Shown piece by piece: positions 25,894 through 34,483 of a DNA stretch of 64,000 nucleotides; position 1 is the first letter of the stretch, and each line of letters opens with the position of its first letter. This DNA comes from Cyanobacteriota bacterium (GTDB lineage: Bacteria; Acidobacteriota; Vicinamibacteria; Vicinamibacterales; UBA2999), in NCBI GenBank assembly GCA_019752015.1, contig JAIEMQ010000031.1:1-64000 (forward strand). Direction: 5' to 3'. Position numbers and translations under genes: made by a program. Below the pieces are notes generated by a model. That model worked only from the letters and a program-made list of their open reading frames with translations, had not been told where the DNA came from and searched no databases.

Positions 25894-26304
25894 ATGGCGC
25901 GGCAAGGTGACTCGGATCGGGCTCGCCGTCGGCGGAGCGCGGCATCACGTGCGAAGGCCGTGATGAAGGCGTTCCGCCTGGCAAAGACCTCCGCTCCGCG
26001 ATTCATGTCGGCATGCGGCGTGTTTCCTGAAGTGAGCGAGCAGGCCAGCGACGGGCTCCACTCAATCGTGAATCAGCTGGCGACCAGGCAGTTGAACAAG
26101 GGCCGGCATCTACGGGCGTTGCAGCGGCGCATCCAGGCCCTGGCCGCCGCAGCCAATCGAGGCCAGAAGAGGCCGGCGGATGTGCTCGATCGGATCGGCG
26201 TGGAGTTGACGGCACTGCTGGAATCGGAAGCGACAGCCGCCTACCTGTTTGGACTATCGGTGGGAATGACGGTTCGTTCGCTGCCCGAGCGGCTCGATCG
26301 GTAG
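25894..26304 (+). CDS. Hypothetical basic alpha-helical protein
   Basis: 136 aa, not recognised. A very basic N-terminus (RARRRRSAASRAKAVMKAFRLAK) could bind nucleic acid. The rest is helical (LNKGRHLRALQRRIQALAAAANRGQKRP) and ends with a weakly hydrophobic helix (AAYLFGLSVGMTV). The strong ribosome site AGGAGG (25881-25886), seven bases before the ATG, and a good -24/-12 promoter argue that it is really expressed. It converges on the hybrid kinase gene with a 6-nt gap. Confidence 0.6.
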   Translation: MARQGDSDRARRRRSAASRAKAVMKAFRLAKTSAPRFMSACGVFPEVSEQASDGLHSIVNQLATRQLNKGRHLRALQRRIQALAAAANRGQKRPADVLDRIGVELTALLESEATAAYLFGLSVGMTVRSLPERLDR

Positions 26305-26310
26305 CTGCGG

Positions 26311-28569
26311 CTAGGGAATTCCGGGCTTGTGCCTGGCCAGGGCGTTCACCGCGACGATCAGTTCCAGCGGATCAATCGGTTTGACCAGATGCATTTGAAA
26401 CCCGCTGGCGAGAGCGGTGACGCGATCCTGCGAGCGCGCGTAGGCCGTCAGCGCGGCCGCCGGCGTCCGATTGGCCGGTGCGGCCAGTTGGCGGACCGCT
26501 TGCACGAATTGAAACCCATCCATCCCCGGCATGCCGATGTCGCTGATGATGGCGTCGACCGCGTGCTCGTTGAGGACTCGCAACCCCTCGGCACCGGATG
26601 ACGCGGTCAATGCTGTCGCGCCCGATTGTTCGAGCACCTTACTGATCAACGTCAGTGAATCCGGGTCGTCGTCAAGGGCCAGGACGCGAATGCCGTCCAG
26701 CCGTGGCAGGTCGGCGATTGCCGGTGGCACCGACTCCGCGCGCGGATGCTCGCGCCGCACGTCGTCGCGAGCGGCATGCACGATCATCAAGGGCAGAGCG
26801 ACGGTGAACGTGGCCCCCTGGCCCTCGCCATCGCTCGACGCCGAGATCCTGCCGCCGTGGAGTTCGACCAATTGCTTCGCAATGGCGAGCCCGAGGCCCA
26901 TGCCGCCATGCAGACGGGTAAAGGAACCATCGGCCTGCCTGAACTTCTCGAACACAAACGGCAGGAACCCCGGCGCGATGCCAATTCCCGTATCGCTGAC
27001 ACTGATCTCAACGTGCGAGTTGATTCGCGCCAGCCGCAGCTGGACTTTGCCCTCGCGCGGCGTGAACTTGATCGCGTTCGACAACAGGTTCCAGACGATT
27101 TGCTGCAGCCGGTGGGGATCGCCGAACACGGGCACCGTGATCGGATCGGTGATCAATTCGAGGCGCACCCCCTTCGCCTCGGCGGCGTGCATGACGGTCG
27201 CGGACGCCTCTCGAACAATGACCGGCAAATCAACGCTCTGCACGTCGAGGCGGAGGCGGCCCGCTTCGATGCTCGAGACGTCGAGGACGTCCTCGATGAT
27301 CTGCTTCAACGACAAGCCGTTGCGTTCGATGACTTCGAGAACCTGTTGCGTCTCGGCGGGCTTGATCATGCCAACGCGCAACATGCGCGCATAGGTGAGG
27401 ATCGACCCGAGAGGAGTGCGGAGCTCGTGCGACAGGGTGGCAAGGAATTCGTCCTTGACGCGGCTCGCATCCGTCGCGGCGCGATAGGACCGGGCATTCT
27501 CGACGGCGAGCGACGCCCGCGCCGCCAGCTCCCTGGCCAGCGGCAAGTCGGCGTCTGAATATTCACGACCGGACTCTGCGCTGACGAAGGTGATCGCGCC
27601 GAACGCCCGCTGCTGCGCGATCATCGGCACACAAATGTACGAGGTGAGCTGAAGCGCGTTGATGATCTGGCGGTGCTCCTCGTCCCGCGCCGCCCGATCC
27701 AGGAGATCCGCGGGAATGCGCGGCACCAGCACGGGCTCGCCGGTCCGGATGACGTGATGCACGCCGCCGACGGCATTCGGGTCCGGAGGATAGCGTTGCT
27801 GAAGCTGGAGCGCGAGCTCAATCTTCTCGGGATGGACGTGCGCGACGGCAAGCCGCTGGACGTTGCCTTGCTGATCGAGGATGTCGACGGCACACCAATC
27901 CGCGATGGTCGGAACGGCCAATTTCGCGACGGCTCGCAGCGTCGCCTCGTAATCCAGGGAAGCGCTCAGCGCCGAACTGGCCTGCGCCAGGAACACGGCT
28001 CGCGCGCGCGCCTCGTCGGCGGCTTCACGAGCGTGACGCTGCTCTTCGTAGAATTCAGCCGTCGTCAACGACGCGCTGGCGAGATTGGCGAGGGCAGCGC
28101 CGACCTGGACGTCGGATGGCGGGTAGTCGCGCCGCCGGCGCGAATAGAACACCAGCGTGCCGCGGCGCTCGCCTCGGATCGATAGTGGAAACACGATCAT
28201 CGAGGCAATCCCCTCGCTCACGTACGCATCCCGCATGTCGTTGACCACTGCTGCGGAGACGACGTCGGGGACGACTAACGGTTCGGAAAACGGTACGGTC
28301 CGGCCGGAGCGGCCCGATGTGGTGGTGATGACGCGGGCGGCGAACTGCTCGGAGATTCCGAACGAGCGAGCCATTCGCCACGCGCCGTCATCATCGGCGC
28401 GCCACAGGGCGTAGCCGTCAGCCGCGAACACGTCTCTCGCGAGCGTGATCGTGGTCGACAGCACGTCGTCAACATTCGGAGAACCGAGAATCGTGGCCGA
28501 TGAAGCGAGGAATTCGACGAGCCGCCGCTCGGCGCCCGGAGAGGTTTCTTGCTCACTACGAGCGGTCAT
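26311..28569 (-). CDS. Hybrid histidine kinase: GAF-GAF-HisKA-HATPase-REC
   Basis: About 752 aa, soluble. Two GAF sensor domains (about residues 20-165 and 190-350) come first, then HisKA with the phospho-accepting His in FLATLSHELRTPLGSIL, an HATPase with NLLSNAIKF, DTGIGIAPGF and GMGLGLAI, and a C-terminal receiver with the acceptor Asp in AIISDIGMPGMDGFQF. No output domain. The start at 28569 follows TACAAT by 13 bases and may be leaderless; an in-frame ATG at 28608 lies upstream. GAF ligands (small molecule, redox or light) cannot be told. Confidence 0.85.
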   Translation of the reverse strand: MTARSEQETSPGAERRLVEFLASSATILGSPNVDDVLSTTITLARDVFAADGYALWRADDDGAWRMARSFGISEQFAARVITTTSGRSGRTVPFSEPLVVPDVVSAAVVNDMRDAYVSEGIASMIVFPLSIRGERRGTLVFYSRRRRDYPPSDVQVGAALANLASASLTTAEFYEEQRHAREAADEARARAVFLAQASSALSASLDYEATLRAVAKLAVPTIADWCAVDILDQQGNVQRLAVAHVHPEKIELALQLQQRYPPDPNAVGGVHHVIRTGEPVLVPRIPADLLDRAARDEEHRQIINALQLTSYICVPMIAQQRAFGAITFVSAESGREYSDADLPLARELAARASLAVENARSYRAATDASRVKDEFLATLSHELRTPLGSILTYARMLRVGMIKPAETQQVLEVIERNGLSLKQIIEDVLDVSSIEAGRLRLDVQSVDLPVIVREASATVMHAAEAKGVRLELITDPITVPVFGDPHRLQQIVWNLLSNAIKFTPREGKVQLRLARINSHVEISVSDTGIGIAPGFLPFVFEKFRQADGSFTRLHGGMGLGLAIAKQLVELHGGRISASSDGEGQGATFTVALPLMIVHAARDDVRREHPRAESVPPAIADLPRLDGIRVLALDDDPDSLTLISKVLEQSGATALTASSGAEGLRVLNEHAVDAIISDIGMPGMDGFQFVQAVRQLAAPANRTPAAALTAYARSQDRVTALASGFQMHLVKPIDPLELIVAVNALARHKPGIP

Positions 28570-28681
28570 CGTCGCGCCGAATTGTACAGTGTCTTGCGAC
28601 CTCCTCATGACCGGGTAATTACCGACGGGCTAGCGGCGCCAGCTCGTGTGTTAGGAGATGCGCCTGGATGGCCATGAACAT

Positions 28682-28701
28682 TACTTCGTTTTGACGAAGT
28701 A
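28682..28701. promoter_or_regulatory. MarR-type operator palindrome
   Basis: TACTTCG-ttttga-CGAAGTA, perfect 7-bp arms with a 6-nt spacer, ending 24 nt before the marR start. Size and position fit an autoregulatory MarR site (inference). Confidence 0.65.
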
Positions 28702-28725
28702 TCTCGGACCGCCTAGCATCCCCGC

Positions 28726-29165
28726 ATGTCGATATCAAACCGGGATGTGCGGCTGGTGCAAGTCGCCTACCCGCAAATCTATTTCGCCTGTCACACGCGG
28801 CACATCAGGCGCGCGTCGACGGGGACTCGCCTCTCGGCGGCGGACTCGACGCTGCTCGCGCATCTCGACGAGGACCGCGCCGCCAGGCCGACGGCGACCG
28901 GCGCATGGATTTGCGATTGACGGCCAAGGGCGCGGCGGCCATGCAGGCCAGCTCGGTGCTCGATGCGAACCTCGTCGCGAAGACGCTCGCTCACCTCTCA
29001 TCGTTCGAGCGCAAGCGCGCGCTCGAGGGAATCACGCTGCTGGCGAAGGGCGCTCGTTTGGCGCAGGGGAAAAGTAATGAGATGGATCCTTTGGACGATC
29101 GTCGCACTCGTTGGTGTGGTGGGCATCATCGCGCTCGCCGGATTCTTCCTGCCCGTGAGGCATGA
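28726..29165 (+). pseudogene. MarR-family regulator, frameshifted with the HTH core deleted
   Basis: 28726-28870 encodes a MarR N-terminus (VRLVQVAYPQIYFACHTRH, then LSAADSTLLAHLDE). The recognition-helix region expected next is absent. From about 28885 the C-terminus continues in another frame: DGDRRMDLRLTAKGAAAM is the wing end and LTxKG motif, followed by the dimer helices (SFERKRALEGITLLAKGA). As read, the first frame ends at 28920 after 64 residues without a DNA-binding helix. About 20-30 residues are lost. It sits directly in front of the SRPBCC gene it would have controlled. Confidence 0.7.
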
Positions 29166-29505
29166 AGCGTCGCGCAGTGCGGAGTTCAACAAACCGCCGG
29201 ATGCCGTGTTCGCGCTGATTGCCGATCCAGACACCTATCAAGGATGGTGGGACGGCGCCGAGGTGAAGACCGAAGTCGTTGAGCGCGTGCCGCCCACGAA
29301 ACTGGTGACGAGGATCGTCGGTGAGACGCAGTCCGGCGGCACCTGGACGTTCGACATCGCGCCGACGCCGAACGGATCGCGGATGACGATCACCGAGCGC
29401 GGTGAGATCGACAACGTCGTGTTCAGGACGCTGGCGAAGTATGTGTTTGGCTATACGTCAACGATGGAGGCGAGTCTGGCTGCAGCGCAAAAACGCCTTG
29501 CTTGA
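29077..29505 (+). CDS. Membrane-anchored SRPBCC (polyketide cyclase-like) protein
   Basis: 142 aa. One N-terminal membrane helix (WTIVALVGVVGIIALAGFF) is followed by a START/SRPBCC ligand-binding fold (SRSAEFNKPPDAVFALIADPDTYQGWW, VVERVPPTKLVTRIVGE, GGTWTFDIAPTPNGSRMTITERGEI). The central strand region looks about 15-20 residues shorter than in relatives. AGGGG lies seven bases before the ATG. Placed after marR, as often in Acidobacteriota. Its last 83 nt overlap the methyltransferase gene on the other strand. Ligand unknown. Confidence 0.75.
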   Translation: MRWILWTIVALVGVVGIIALAGFFLPVRHEASRSAEFNKPPDAVFALIADPDTYQGWWDGAEVKTEVVERVPPTKLVTRIVGETQSGGTWTFDIAPTPNGSRMTITERGEIDNVVFRTLAKYVFGYTSTMEASLAAAQKRLA

Positions 29506-30205
29506 CGCACGTGACGAGCTTCCACATGCCGGGCATGTTGACCGAGGTGACGTTGACCGCGTGCAAGCCGGTCATGCTCAACAGCCACGGCAACGACAGA
29601 TCGGTGTGGAAACCGCCGGCCTGTGAAGTGAGCGGCGACACCCAGCGCTCAAGCCTTGCCCAGATCCGATTGTGGCTGAGGAAGTGATTGAGCAGCAGGA
29701 TCTGTCCCTCGGGCCGGCATACGCGGCTGAGCTCGCGGCCGACGGCGATCGGATCGGGCACGACCGACATCACATACGGAGCGAGGACCACGTCGAACGT
29801 GTTGTCGGCGAACGGCAGCCGCGCGCCGTCTGTTTGCAGCAGCCGCACAGTACTGCCGAGATCGAGCTTCGCAATTCGCTGCTCTGCCTGGGCCAGCATG
29901 GACTTCGACAAGTCGACGCCGACGACGTTCCACTCGCGGTGATACATCTCAGCCGTCAGGCCGGTGCCGATGCCCAGCTCGAGCACGCGAAGGCCCGGCC
30001 GCGACGCAATCGCACCGATGGCGCGTCTCCGGCCGGGCTGAAGCATGGCGCCGAAGAAAAAATCATAGACCCGGGCTACGCGATCGTAGGCCCGCTGCAC
30101 AACCGCGTTGCTCGTCGGCTCCACGGCTGGATCAATAGCACAATCCTTGCCGCTTGGGAGCCGGGAACCGGGAGCCGAAGAGTTTACTTGAGGGACTCCA
30201 GCCAT
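29423..30205 (-). CDS. Class I SAM-dependent methyltransferase (PmtA-like)
   Basis: It has SAM motif I VLELGIGTGLTAEMY, motif II VVGVDLSKSML, DGARLPFADNTFDVV and LSRVCRPEGQILLLNHF. The opening AYDRVARVYDFFFGAMLQPGR matches the PmtA/UbiE-like phospholipid N-methyltransferase group, so phosphatidylethanolamine methylation is possible but not proven. Start uncertain: ATG 30205 reads through a GGGAACC repeat (30156-30176), while GTG 30124 begins just before the conserved part. The C-terminal 25 residues (QPDSPPSLTYSQTHTSPAS) are unlike relatives and run antisense into the SRPBCC gene, so the original stop may be lost. Confidence 0.75.
   Translation of the reverse strand: MAGVPQVNSSAPGSRLPSGKDCAIDPAVEPTSNAVVQRAYDRVARVYDFFFGAMLQPGRRRAIGAIASRPGLRVLELGIGTGLTAEMYHREWNVVGVDLSKSMLAQAEQRIAKLDLGSTVRLLQTDGARLPFADNTFDVVLAPYVMSVVPDPIAVGRELSRVCRPEGQILLLNHFLSHNRIWARLERWVSPLTSQAGGFHTDLSLPWLLSMTGLHAVNVTSVNMPGMWKLVTCVKQGVFALQPDSPPSLTYSQTHTSPAS
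30156..30176. repeat. GGGAGCC/GGGAACC repeat at the methyltransferase 5' end
   Basis: GGGAGCCGGGAACCGGGAGC-type, three 7-nt units, between two possible start codons of the methyltransferase gene. Confidence 0.75.
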
Positions 30206-30540
30206 TGTGCAATCTGCTCGCGCGACCATTTATGGTCGTCGTTCAGGTGCACCATGATGGCCGCGAGGCTGAGCGTCTTCTTGCAGTTGTCGCCGCCGGG
30301 ACACCGGCGGACCGAGCCCTCGAGACAATCGAAGAACCACTCGAGGTCCTTGGTGGGGCGCAGGCCGGCGGCCTGGGTCGGCAGCCGGTACATCCCTTCG
30401 TACGCCGCGCCGAGCGCGCACGAGGCGTTCCGCCCGCGGTAATAATCACCAAAGGCCTGGTCCGGGCGGCGGGCGGCGCCGCTCCGGATGAACTGCGCCA
30501 GTTCCTTCTCGCAATGCTGCGGCTTGTTCTCGTCGGCCAT
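30184..30540 (-). CDS. Small conserved hypothetical protein
   Basis: 118 aa, soluble. There is no recognised domain, but the C-terminus (VHLNDDHKWSREQIAQWLESL) is a distinctive motif also seen in small proteins of other soil bacteria. Three Cys in CLEGSVRRCPGGDNC, plus another in NASCALG, could bind metal. The start at ATG 30540 was chosen over an upstream in-frame GTG. It lies upstream of and overlaps the methyltransferase gene by about 22 nt if that starts at 30205, so the two may be co-transcribed. The 134 nt before it hold nothing recognisable. Confidence 0.65.
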   Translation of the reverse strand: MADENKPQHCEKELAQFIRSGAARRPDQAFGDYYRGRNASCALGAAYEGMYRLPTQAAGLRPTKDLEWFFDCLEGSVRRCPGGDNCKKTLSLAAIMVHLNDDHKWSREQIAQWLESLK

Positions 30541-30674
30541 GATCACCTGATCAACAGATCACGAGTTCAAAAAATTCAGAAGCCTTTGCCCAACCGCTCC
30601 TGGAGCTTTTCGCGATAGAGGCACGCTCAACATTTTGTTCTCGAAGAATCCATCGCCTTGAAGATCACACGAAT

Positions 30675-32624
30675 TCACTTGTTCGGTTTCAAAAGCAGGA
30701 ATCCCAATGGTGGGACGGTCACGCTGAGGGAAGAGTCATAACCATGTGAGGGTTGTGGCTCGGATGCGACCTTGCCCTGGTTGCCGATGTTGCTGCCGCC
30801 ATACACATCGGCGTCGCTGTTGAGCAGCTCGACATAGTCCCCGGCGACGGGCACGCCAAAACGATAACCACGTCGCGGCACCGGCGTGAAATTCACGATG
30901 GCGATCGTGAAATCGCTGTCGGCCTGCCGGCCTGTCTGCCTGTCGCCCTTCCGCATCAACGCAATGATGCTGTGCTCGTGATCGTTGCAATCGATCCACG
31001 AGAAGCCGCGGGGATCGAAGTCGGCGTCCCACAGCGACGCTTCCTCGTGATAGGTGCGATTGAGATCGCGCACCCAGCGCTGCAGCCCGGCGTGCCGCGG
31101 ATCGCCGAGCACGTCCCAGTCGAGCTGCCAGTCGTGATTCCACTCGCGCCACTGCCCGATCTCGCCGCCCATGAACATCAGCTTTTTCCCGGGGTGCACG
31201 AACAGGTAGCCGTAGAGCGCGCGCAGGTTGGCGTGCTTCTGCCAGACGTCGCCCGGCATCTTGTCGAGCATCGAGCGTTTGCCGTGCACGACTTCATCGT
31301 GCGAGAACGGCAGGATGAACTTCTCGCTGTAGGCGTACATCATCGAGAAGGTGATCTTGTTGTGGTGCCACTTGCGATGGACCGGATCCTCTTTCGTGTA
31401 GTCGAGCATGTCGTGCATCCAGCCCATGTTCCACTTGTAAGTGAAACCCAGGCCGCCGAGATGCACCGGGCGCGACACCCCGGGCCACGACGTGGATTCT
31501 TCGGCAGAGACGGCGGTGCCGGGACACTCGTGCTCGATCAGCATGTTGAGCTGCTTGATGAACTCGATCGCTTCCAGGTTTTCGCGGCCGCCGTACTTGT
31601 TCGGGATCCACTGCCCTTCGTCGCGCGAGTAATCGAGATAGAGCATGGACGCGACCGCATCGACGCGCAAACCGTCGATGTGAAATTCCTTCAGCCAGAA
31701 GAGCGCGTTGCTCAACAGGAACGATCGCACTTCATGCCGTCCGTAATTGAAGACGAGCGTGCCCCAGTCCTGATGCTCGCCTTGCCGCGGATCTGAATGC
31801 TCGTACAGCGCGGTGCCGTCGAAGCGCGCCAGGCCGTGCTGATCTTTCGGAAAGTGTCCCGGCACCCAGTCGAGAATGACGCCGATGCCGGCAGCGTGAA
31901 ACGCATCGACGAGGAACTTGAAATCTTCGGGCGGGCCGAAGCGGCTGGTCGGCGCGAAGAAGCCGATCACCTGGTAGCCCCACGATCCGGTGTAGGGGTG
32001 CTCCATGACCGGCAGCATCTCGACGTGCGTGAAGCCCATGTCTTTCACGTACGGCACGAGCCGCTCGGCCATCTCTCGATACGAGTGCAGCTTGCCGTCC
32101 GGCGATCGCTGCCAGCTGCCCAGATGGACCTCGTAGATGGACATCGGGCGCCGCAGCCATCGATCGGCGGAGCCTGCCTCGCCGGAGCGCGCAGCGCGAA
32201 GGCGGGCGGACATCCACTCCTCGTCTTTCCAGACGTAGTGGCTGCTGTCCCAGACGACGGACGCGGTCTTCGGTGGAATCTCGAAGTAGCGTCCGCACGG
32301 ATCCGACTTGAGCACGCGATGGCCGTCGGCGCCGAAGATCTCGAACTTGTAGTTGCTGCCTATCGCGAGCCCGGGCACGAACGTTTCCCAGTAGCCGGAG
32401 CCCTCGAGCCGCTCGAGCGGATGCGCCGCGCCGTCCCACTTGTTGAAGTCGCCGACGAGGGTGATGCGCCGCGCGTTCGGCGCCCAGACGGCGAACGCCA
32501 CGCCGCTGACGCCGCCGTGTTCGATCAGGCGCGCGCCAAGCTTGTCGAAGGCCTGGAAGTGCGTGCCTTCGCCAAGGAGGTGCAGGTCGTAGCTGCTGAG
32601 CAGTGTCACGTCGCTGATCCCCAT
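30675..32624 (-). CDS. glgB: 1,4-alpha-glucan branching enzyme
   Basis: 649 aa. It makes alpha-1,6 branches in glycogen. An N-terminal CBM48 (VSGVAFAVWAPNARRITLVGDFNKWDG) precedes the GH13 barrel (IYEVHLGSW; EMLPVMEHPYTGSWGYQ; nucleophile Asp in GLRVDAVASMLYLDY; acid Glu in AEESTSWP; stabiliser Asp in PFSHDEVVHGK) and a C-terminal all-beta domain. The longer CBM41-type N1 domain is absent. Near the C-terminus the short repeat CTGTCTGCCTGTC (30916-30944) is read in frame as GDRQTGRQADSDF, a stretch relatives would not be expected to share. No other glycogen gene is nearby. Confidence 0.95.
   Translation of the reverse strand: MGISDVTLLSSYDLHLLGEGTHFQAFDKLGARLIEHGGVSGVAFAVWAPNARRITLVGDFNKWDGAAHPLERLEGSGYWETFVPGLAIGSNYKFEIFGADGHRVLKSDPCGRYFEIPPKTASVVWDSSHYVWKDEEWMSARLRAARSGEAGSADRWLRRPMSIYEVHLGSWQRSPDGKLHSYREMAERLVPYVKDMGFTHVEMLPVMEHPYTGSWGYQVIGFFAPTSRFGPPEDFKFLVDAFHAAGIGVILDWVPGHFPKDQHGLARFDGTALYEHSDPRQGEHQDWGTLVFNYGRHEVRSFLLSNALFWLKEFHIDGLRVDAVASMLYLDYSRDEGQWIPNKYGGRENLEAIEFIKQLNMLIEHECPGTAVSAEESTSWPGVSRPVHLGGLGFTYKWNMGWMHDMLDYTKEDPVHRKWHHNKITFSMMYAYSEKFILPFSHDEVVHGKRSMLDKMPGDVWQKHANLRALYGYLFVHPGKKLMFMGGEIGQWREWNHDWQLDWDVLGDPRHAGLQRWVRDLNRTYHEEASLWDADFDPRGFSWIDCNDHEHSIIALMRKGDRQTGRQADSDFTIAIVNFTPVPRRGYRFGVPVAGDYVELLNSDADVYGGSNIGNQGKVASEPQPSHGYDSSLSVTVPPLGFLLLKPNK
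30916..30944. repeat. CCTGTCTG repeat embedded in glgB
   Basis: CTGTCGGCCTGCCGGCCTGT followed by CTGCCTGTC. The same text family recurs at 45907-45938 (CTGCCTGTCTGCCTGTC) at the end of the broken tetR. Confidence 0.6.
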
Positions 32625-32772
32625 GATAGTGTCGGCACCTGACCAGCAGACGCCGGTTTTGCCGCGGCTCGATCGCCTCCGCCTCGACGAAGCAACGATC
32701 TGCAGGATCGCGTTAGCCTACGAACAAGCAACTGAGTGGCATAAGCGGCACCCATCACTTTGAACAAACATA

Positions 32773-32922
32773 CACAGAAGCACAGAAGCATAGAAAATAT
32801 TTTTGGGATCTCGCTTAGCGGATTGAGTCCGTACAAACGTGCTTTCTGTGGTTCTGTGGTTCTGTGGTTCTGTGGTTCTGTGGTTCTGTGGTTCTGTGGT
32901 TCTGTGGTTCTGTGGTTCTGTG
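32773..32922. repeat. 8-nt tandem repeat (GTTCTGTG)n with a matching inverted left arm
   Basis: Right arm: nine exact GTTCTGTG units at 32851-32922, preceded by one partial unit (TTCTGTG from 32844). Left arm: CACAGAAG x2 plus CATAGAAA (32773-32796), the near reverse complement. It accounts for most of the 309-nt gap between glgB and the esterase. The 5' 148 nt of that gap, next to glgB, hold nothing else recognised. Confidence 0.85.
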
Positions 32923-32933
32923 TATGGTTTTGG

Positions 32934-33974
32934 CTACCGAAGTGTGTTCCCTGACTTGATCGTCTGACTTGCCGGAGGCGCGGTACCCTTCTCGACCCAC
33001 CTAACAAGATAGTCGAACGCCTCACGCACCGTCGGAATGTACGACGGGCTCTCGCCCATCGCATCCGCGACATCCTTGCCCAGCTTCATGCGCGTCTCCG
33101 CGGTGTACTGAAATCCCTGCACGCCATCGTCATCGCCCGACATGTGCCAGACGCCTTCGACTTGATAGAGGCGATGCCGATCCTTCGGCTCGACGCGTTC
33201 GCGATACGCGCGGATCTCGCGGATGACGAGATCGTCCCACGTGCCGACCACTTCGATTGTCGGTATCGTAGGCCTGGCCGTAGAGTTCTCTACCGTGCCG
33301 GTTGGCGGTTTCGCGGTGACCGCGCTCGCTCCGGTGTACGGCCAGAGGCGCCGCGCTTCGACGGGCGTGCCGATCGCTTCCGCATACGACACGATCTTCG
33401 GGTCCTTGTCGGACAGTCCGGCGTGCGCGCGCGGATCGATCAGCGGCCACAGCGCCGCCATTTTCTGTTGGCGATCCATGCGCGTGATCACGTCACCGCC
33501 GGCGCCGGCGATGATCAGCGCACCGGCAAAGGGCGATCGTGCGGTTTCCGCGATCATGCGCGTAATTCCTCCGCCGGCCGAGAGCCCAACAAGGTACGTG
33601 CGCGTTGGGCTCGAGGCCCTCTCGCCGAAGCGCGACGCGCGAAGGCGGACCTCGTTTTTCGCAAATTCAACAAATTGCAGAGTGATCGTCACGCCCTCTC
33701 GCGAGCCGCCCACGCCGTTGCGATCGACGCTCGCATAGGCGTATCCCTTATGGAAGACGTACTGCCCGATCACATCGTCCAGCGCCGTTTCACTGGTGCC
33801 GTACTTCCGGCCGGATCGATCGAGCGCGTCGCCGCCGCTCCCGCCGTGCGCCCCGATCACCAGTGAGCCGTTCCAGTGGTCGGGGACGCGAACCACGTAG
33901 CGCTGCGGTGGCTGCGGCTGCGCGTGTGTAATCGCCGCGAGGGTGATCACGATGCTTGTTAGAATGATGCGCAT
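32934..33974 (-). CDS. Secreted alpha/beta-hydrolase (esterase-like)
   Basis: 346 aa with the signal peptide [19 protein letters not shown]. Nucleophile elbow GLSAGG (Ser), an early HGGSGGD loop as oxyanion hole, [10 protein letters not shown] (acid) and [11 protein letters not shown] with the likely catalytic His. The family layout suits tannase/feruloyl-esterase-like or polyhydroxybutyrate-esterase-like proteins; the substrate cannot be chosen. The start at 33974 gives the signal peptide; the frame is open farther upstream but only antisense to the cyclophilin gene. Its start codon overlaps that of the divergent cyclophilin gene (CATG). Confidence 0.75.
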   Translation of the reverse strand: MRIILTSIVITLAAITHAQPQPPQRYVVRVPDHWNGSLVIGAHGGSGGDALDRSGRKYGTSETALDDVIGQYVFHKGYAYASVDRNGVGGSREGVTITLQFVEFAKNEVRLRASRFGERASSPTRTYLVGLSAGGGITRMIAETARSPFAGALIIAGAGGDVITRMDRQQKMAALWPLIDPRAHAGLSDKDPKIVSYAEAIGTPVEARRLWPYTGASAVTAKPPTGTVENSTARPTIPTIEVVGTWDDLVIREIRAYRERVEPKDRHRLYQVEGVWHMSGDDDGVQGFQYTAETRMKLGKDVADAMGESPSYIPTVREAFDYLVRWVEKGTAPPASQTIKSGNTLR

Positions 33975-34482
33975 GACAACCGCCACATTTGATACCTCGG
34001 AAGGCACCTTCAAGGTCAAGCTTTTCGACGATAAAGCCCCCAACACCGTCGCTAATTTCGTCGGGCTCGCCGAGGGCACCAAGGAGTGGAGCGATCCGAA
34101 AACCGGACAGAAGGTGAAGCGTCCCTTCTACGACGGCCTCATCTTCCACCGCGTCATTGACGGCTTCATGATCCAGGGCGGCTGCCCGATGGGCAACGGC
34201 ATGGGCGGCCCCGGCTACAAGTTCGCGGATGAGTTCGGTCCCGGCCTGCGGCACGACAAGCCGGCGCTGCTCTCGATGGCCAACGCCGGCCCCAACACCA
34301 ACGGCAGCCAGTTCTTCATCACGCTCGCGCCGACGCCGTGGCTCGACAACAAGCACGCGATCTTCGGCGAGGTCACCGAAGGCCAGGACGTGGTGCAGAA
34401 GATCGGCAAGACGCGGACCGGCGCGCAGGACCGTCCCGCGAAAGACATCTTGATTAATTCAGTGAAGATTCAAAAGAGCTGA
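33973..34482 (+). CDS. Cyclophilin-type peptidyl-prolyl cis-trans isomerase
   Basis: 169 aa, cytosolic, like E. coli PpiB. It has [30 protein letters not shown] at the N-terminus, the active-site Arg in [13 protein letters not shown], then [24 protein letters not shown]. All catalytic positions are visible. The start at ATG 33973 matches the family; upstream in-frame ATG 33964 and GTG 33943 lie inside the divergent esterase gene. Two bases before its stop an A-rich tail leads directly (1-nt gap) into the sigma factor gene. Confidence 0.92.
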   Translation: MTTATFDTSEGTFKVKLFDDKAPNTVANFVGLAEGTKEWSDPKTGQKVKRPFYDGLIFHRVIDGFMIQGGCPMGNGMGGPGYKFADEFGPGLRHDKPALLSMANAGPNTNGSQFFITLAPTPWLDNKHAIFGEVTEGQDVVQKIGKTRTGAQDRPAKDILINSVKIQKS

Positions 34483-34483
34483 C

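Noticed and set aside
32843-32922. Possible CRISPR array
   Set aside because: The repeat unit is only 8 nt with no spacers; it is a simple tandem repeat with an inverted partner.
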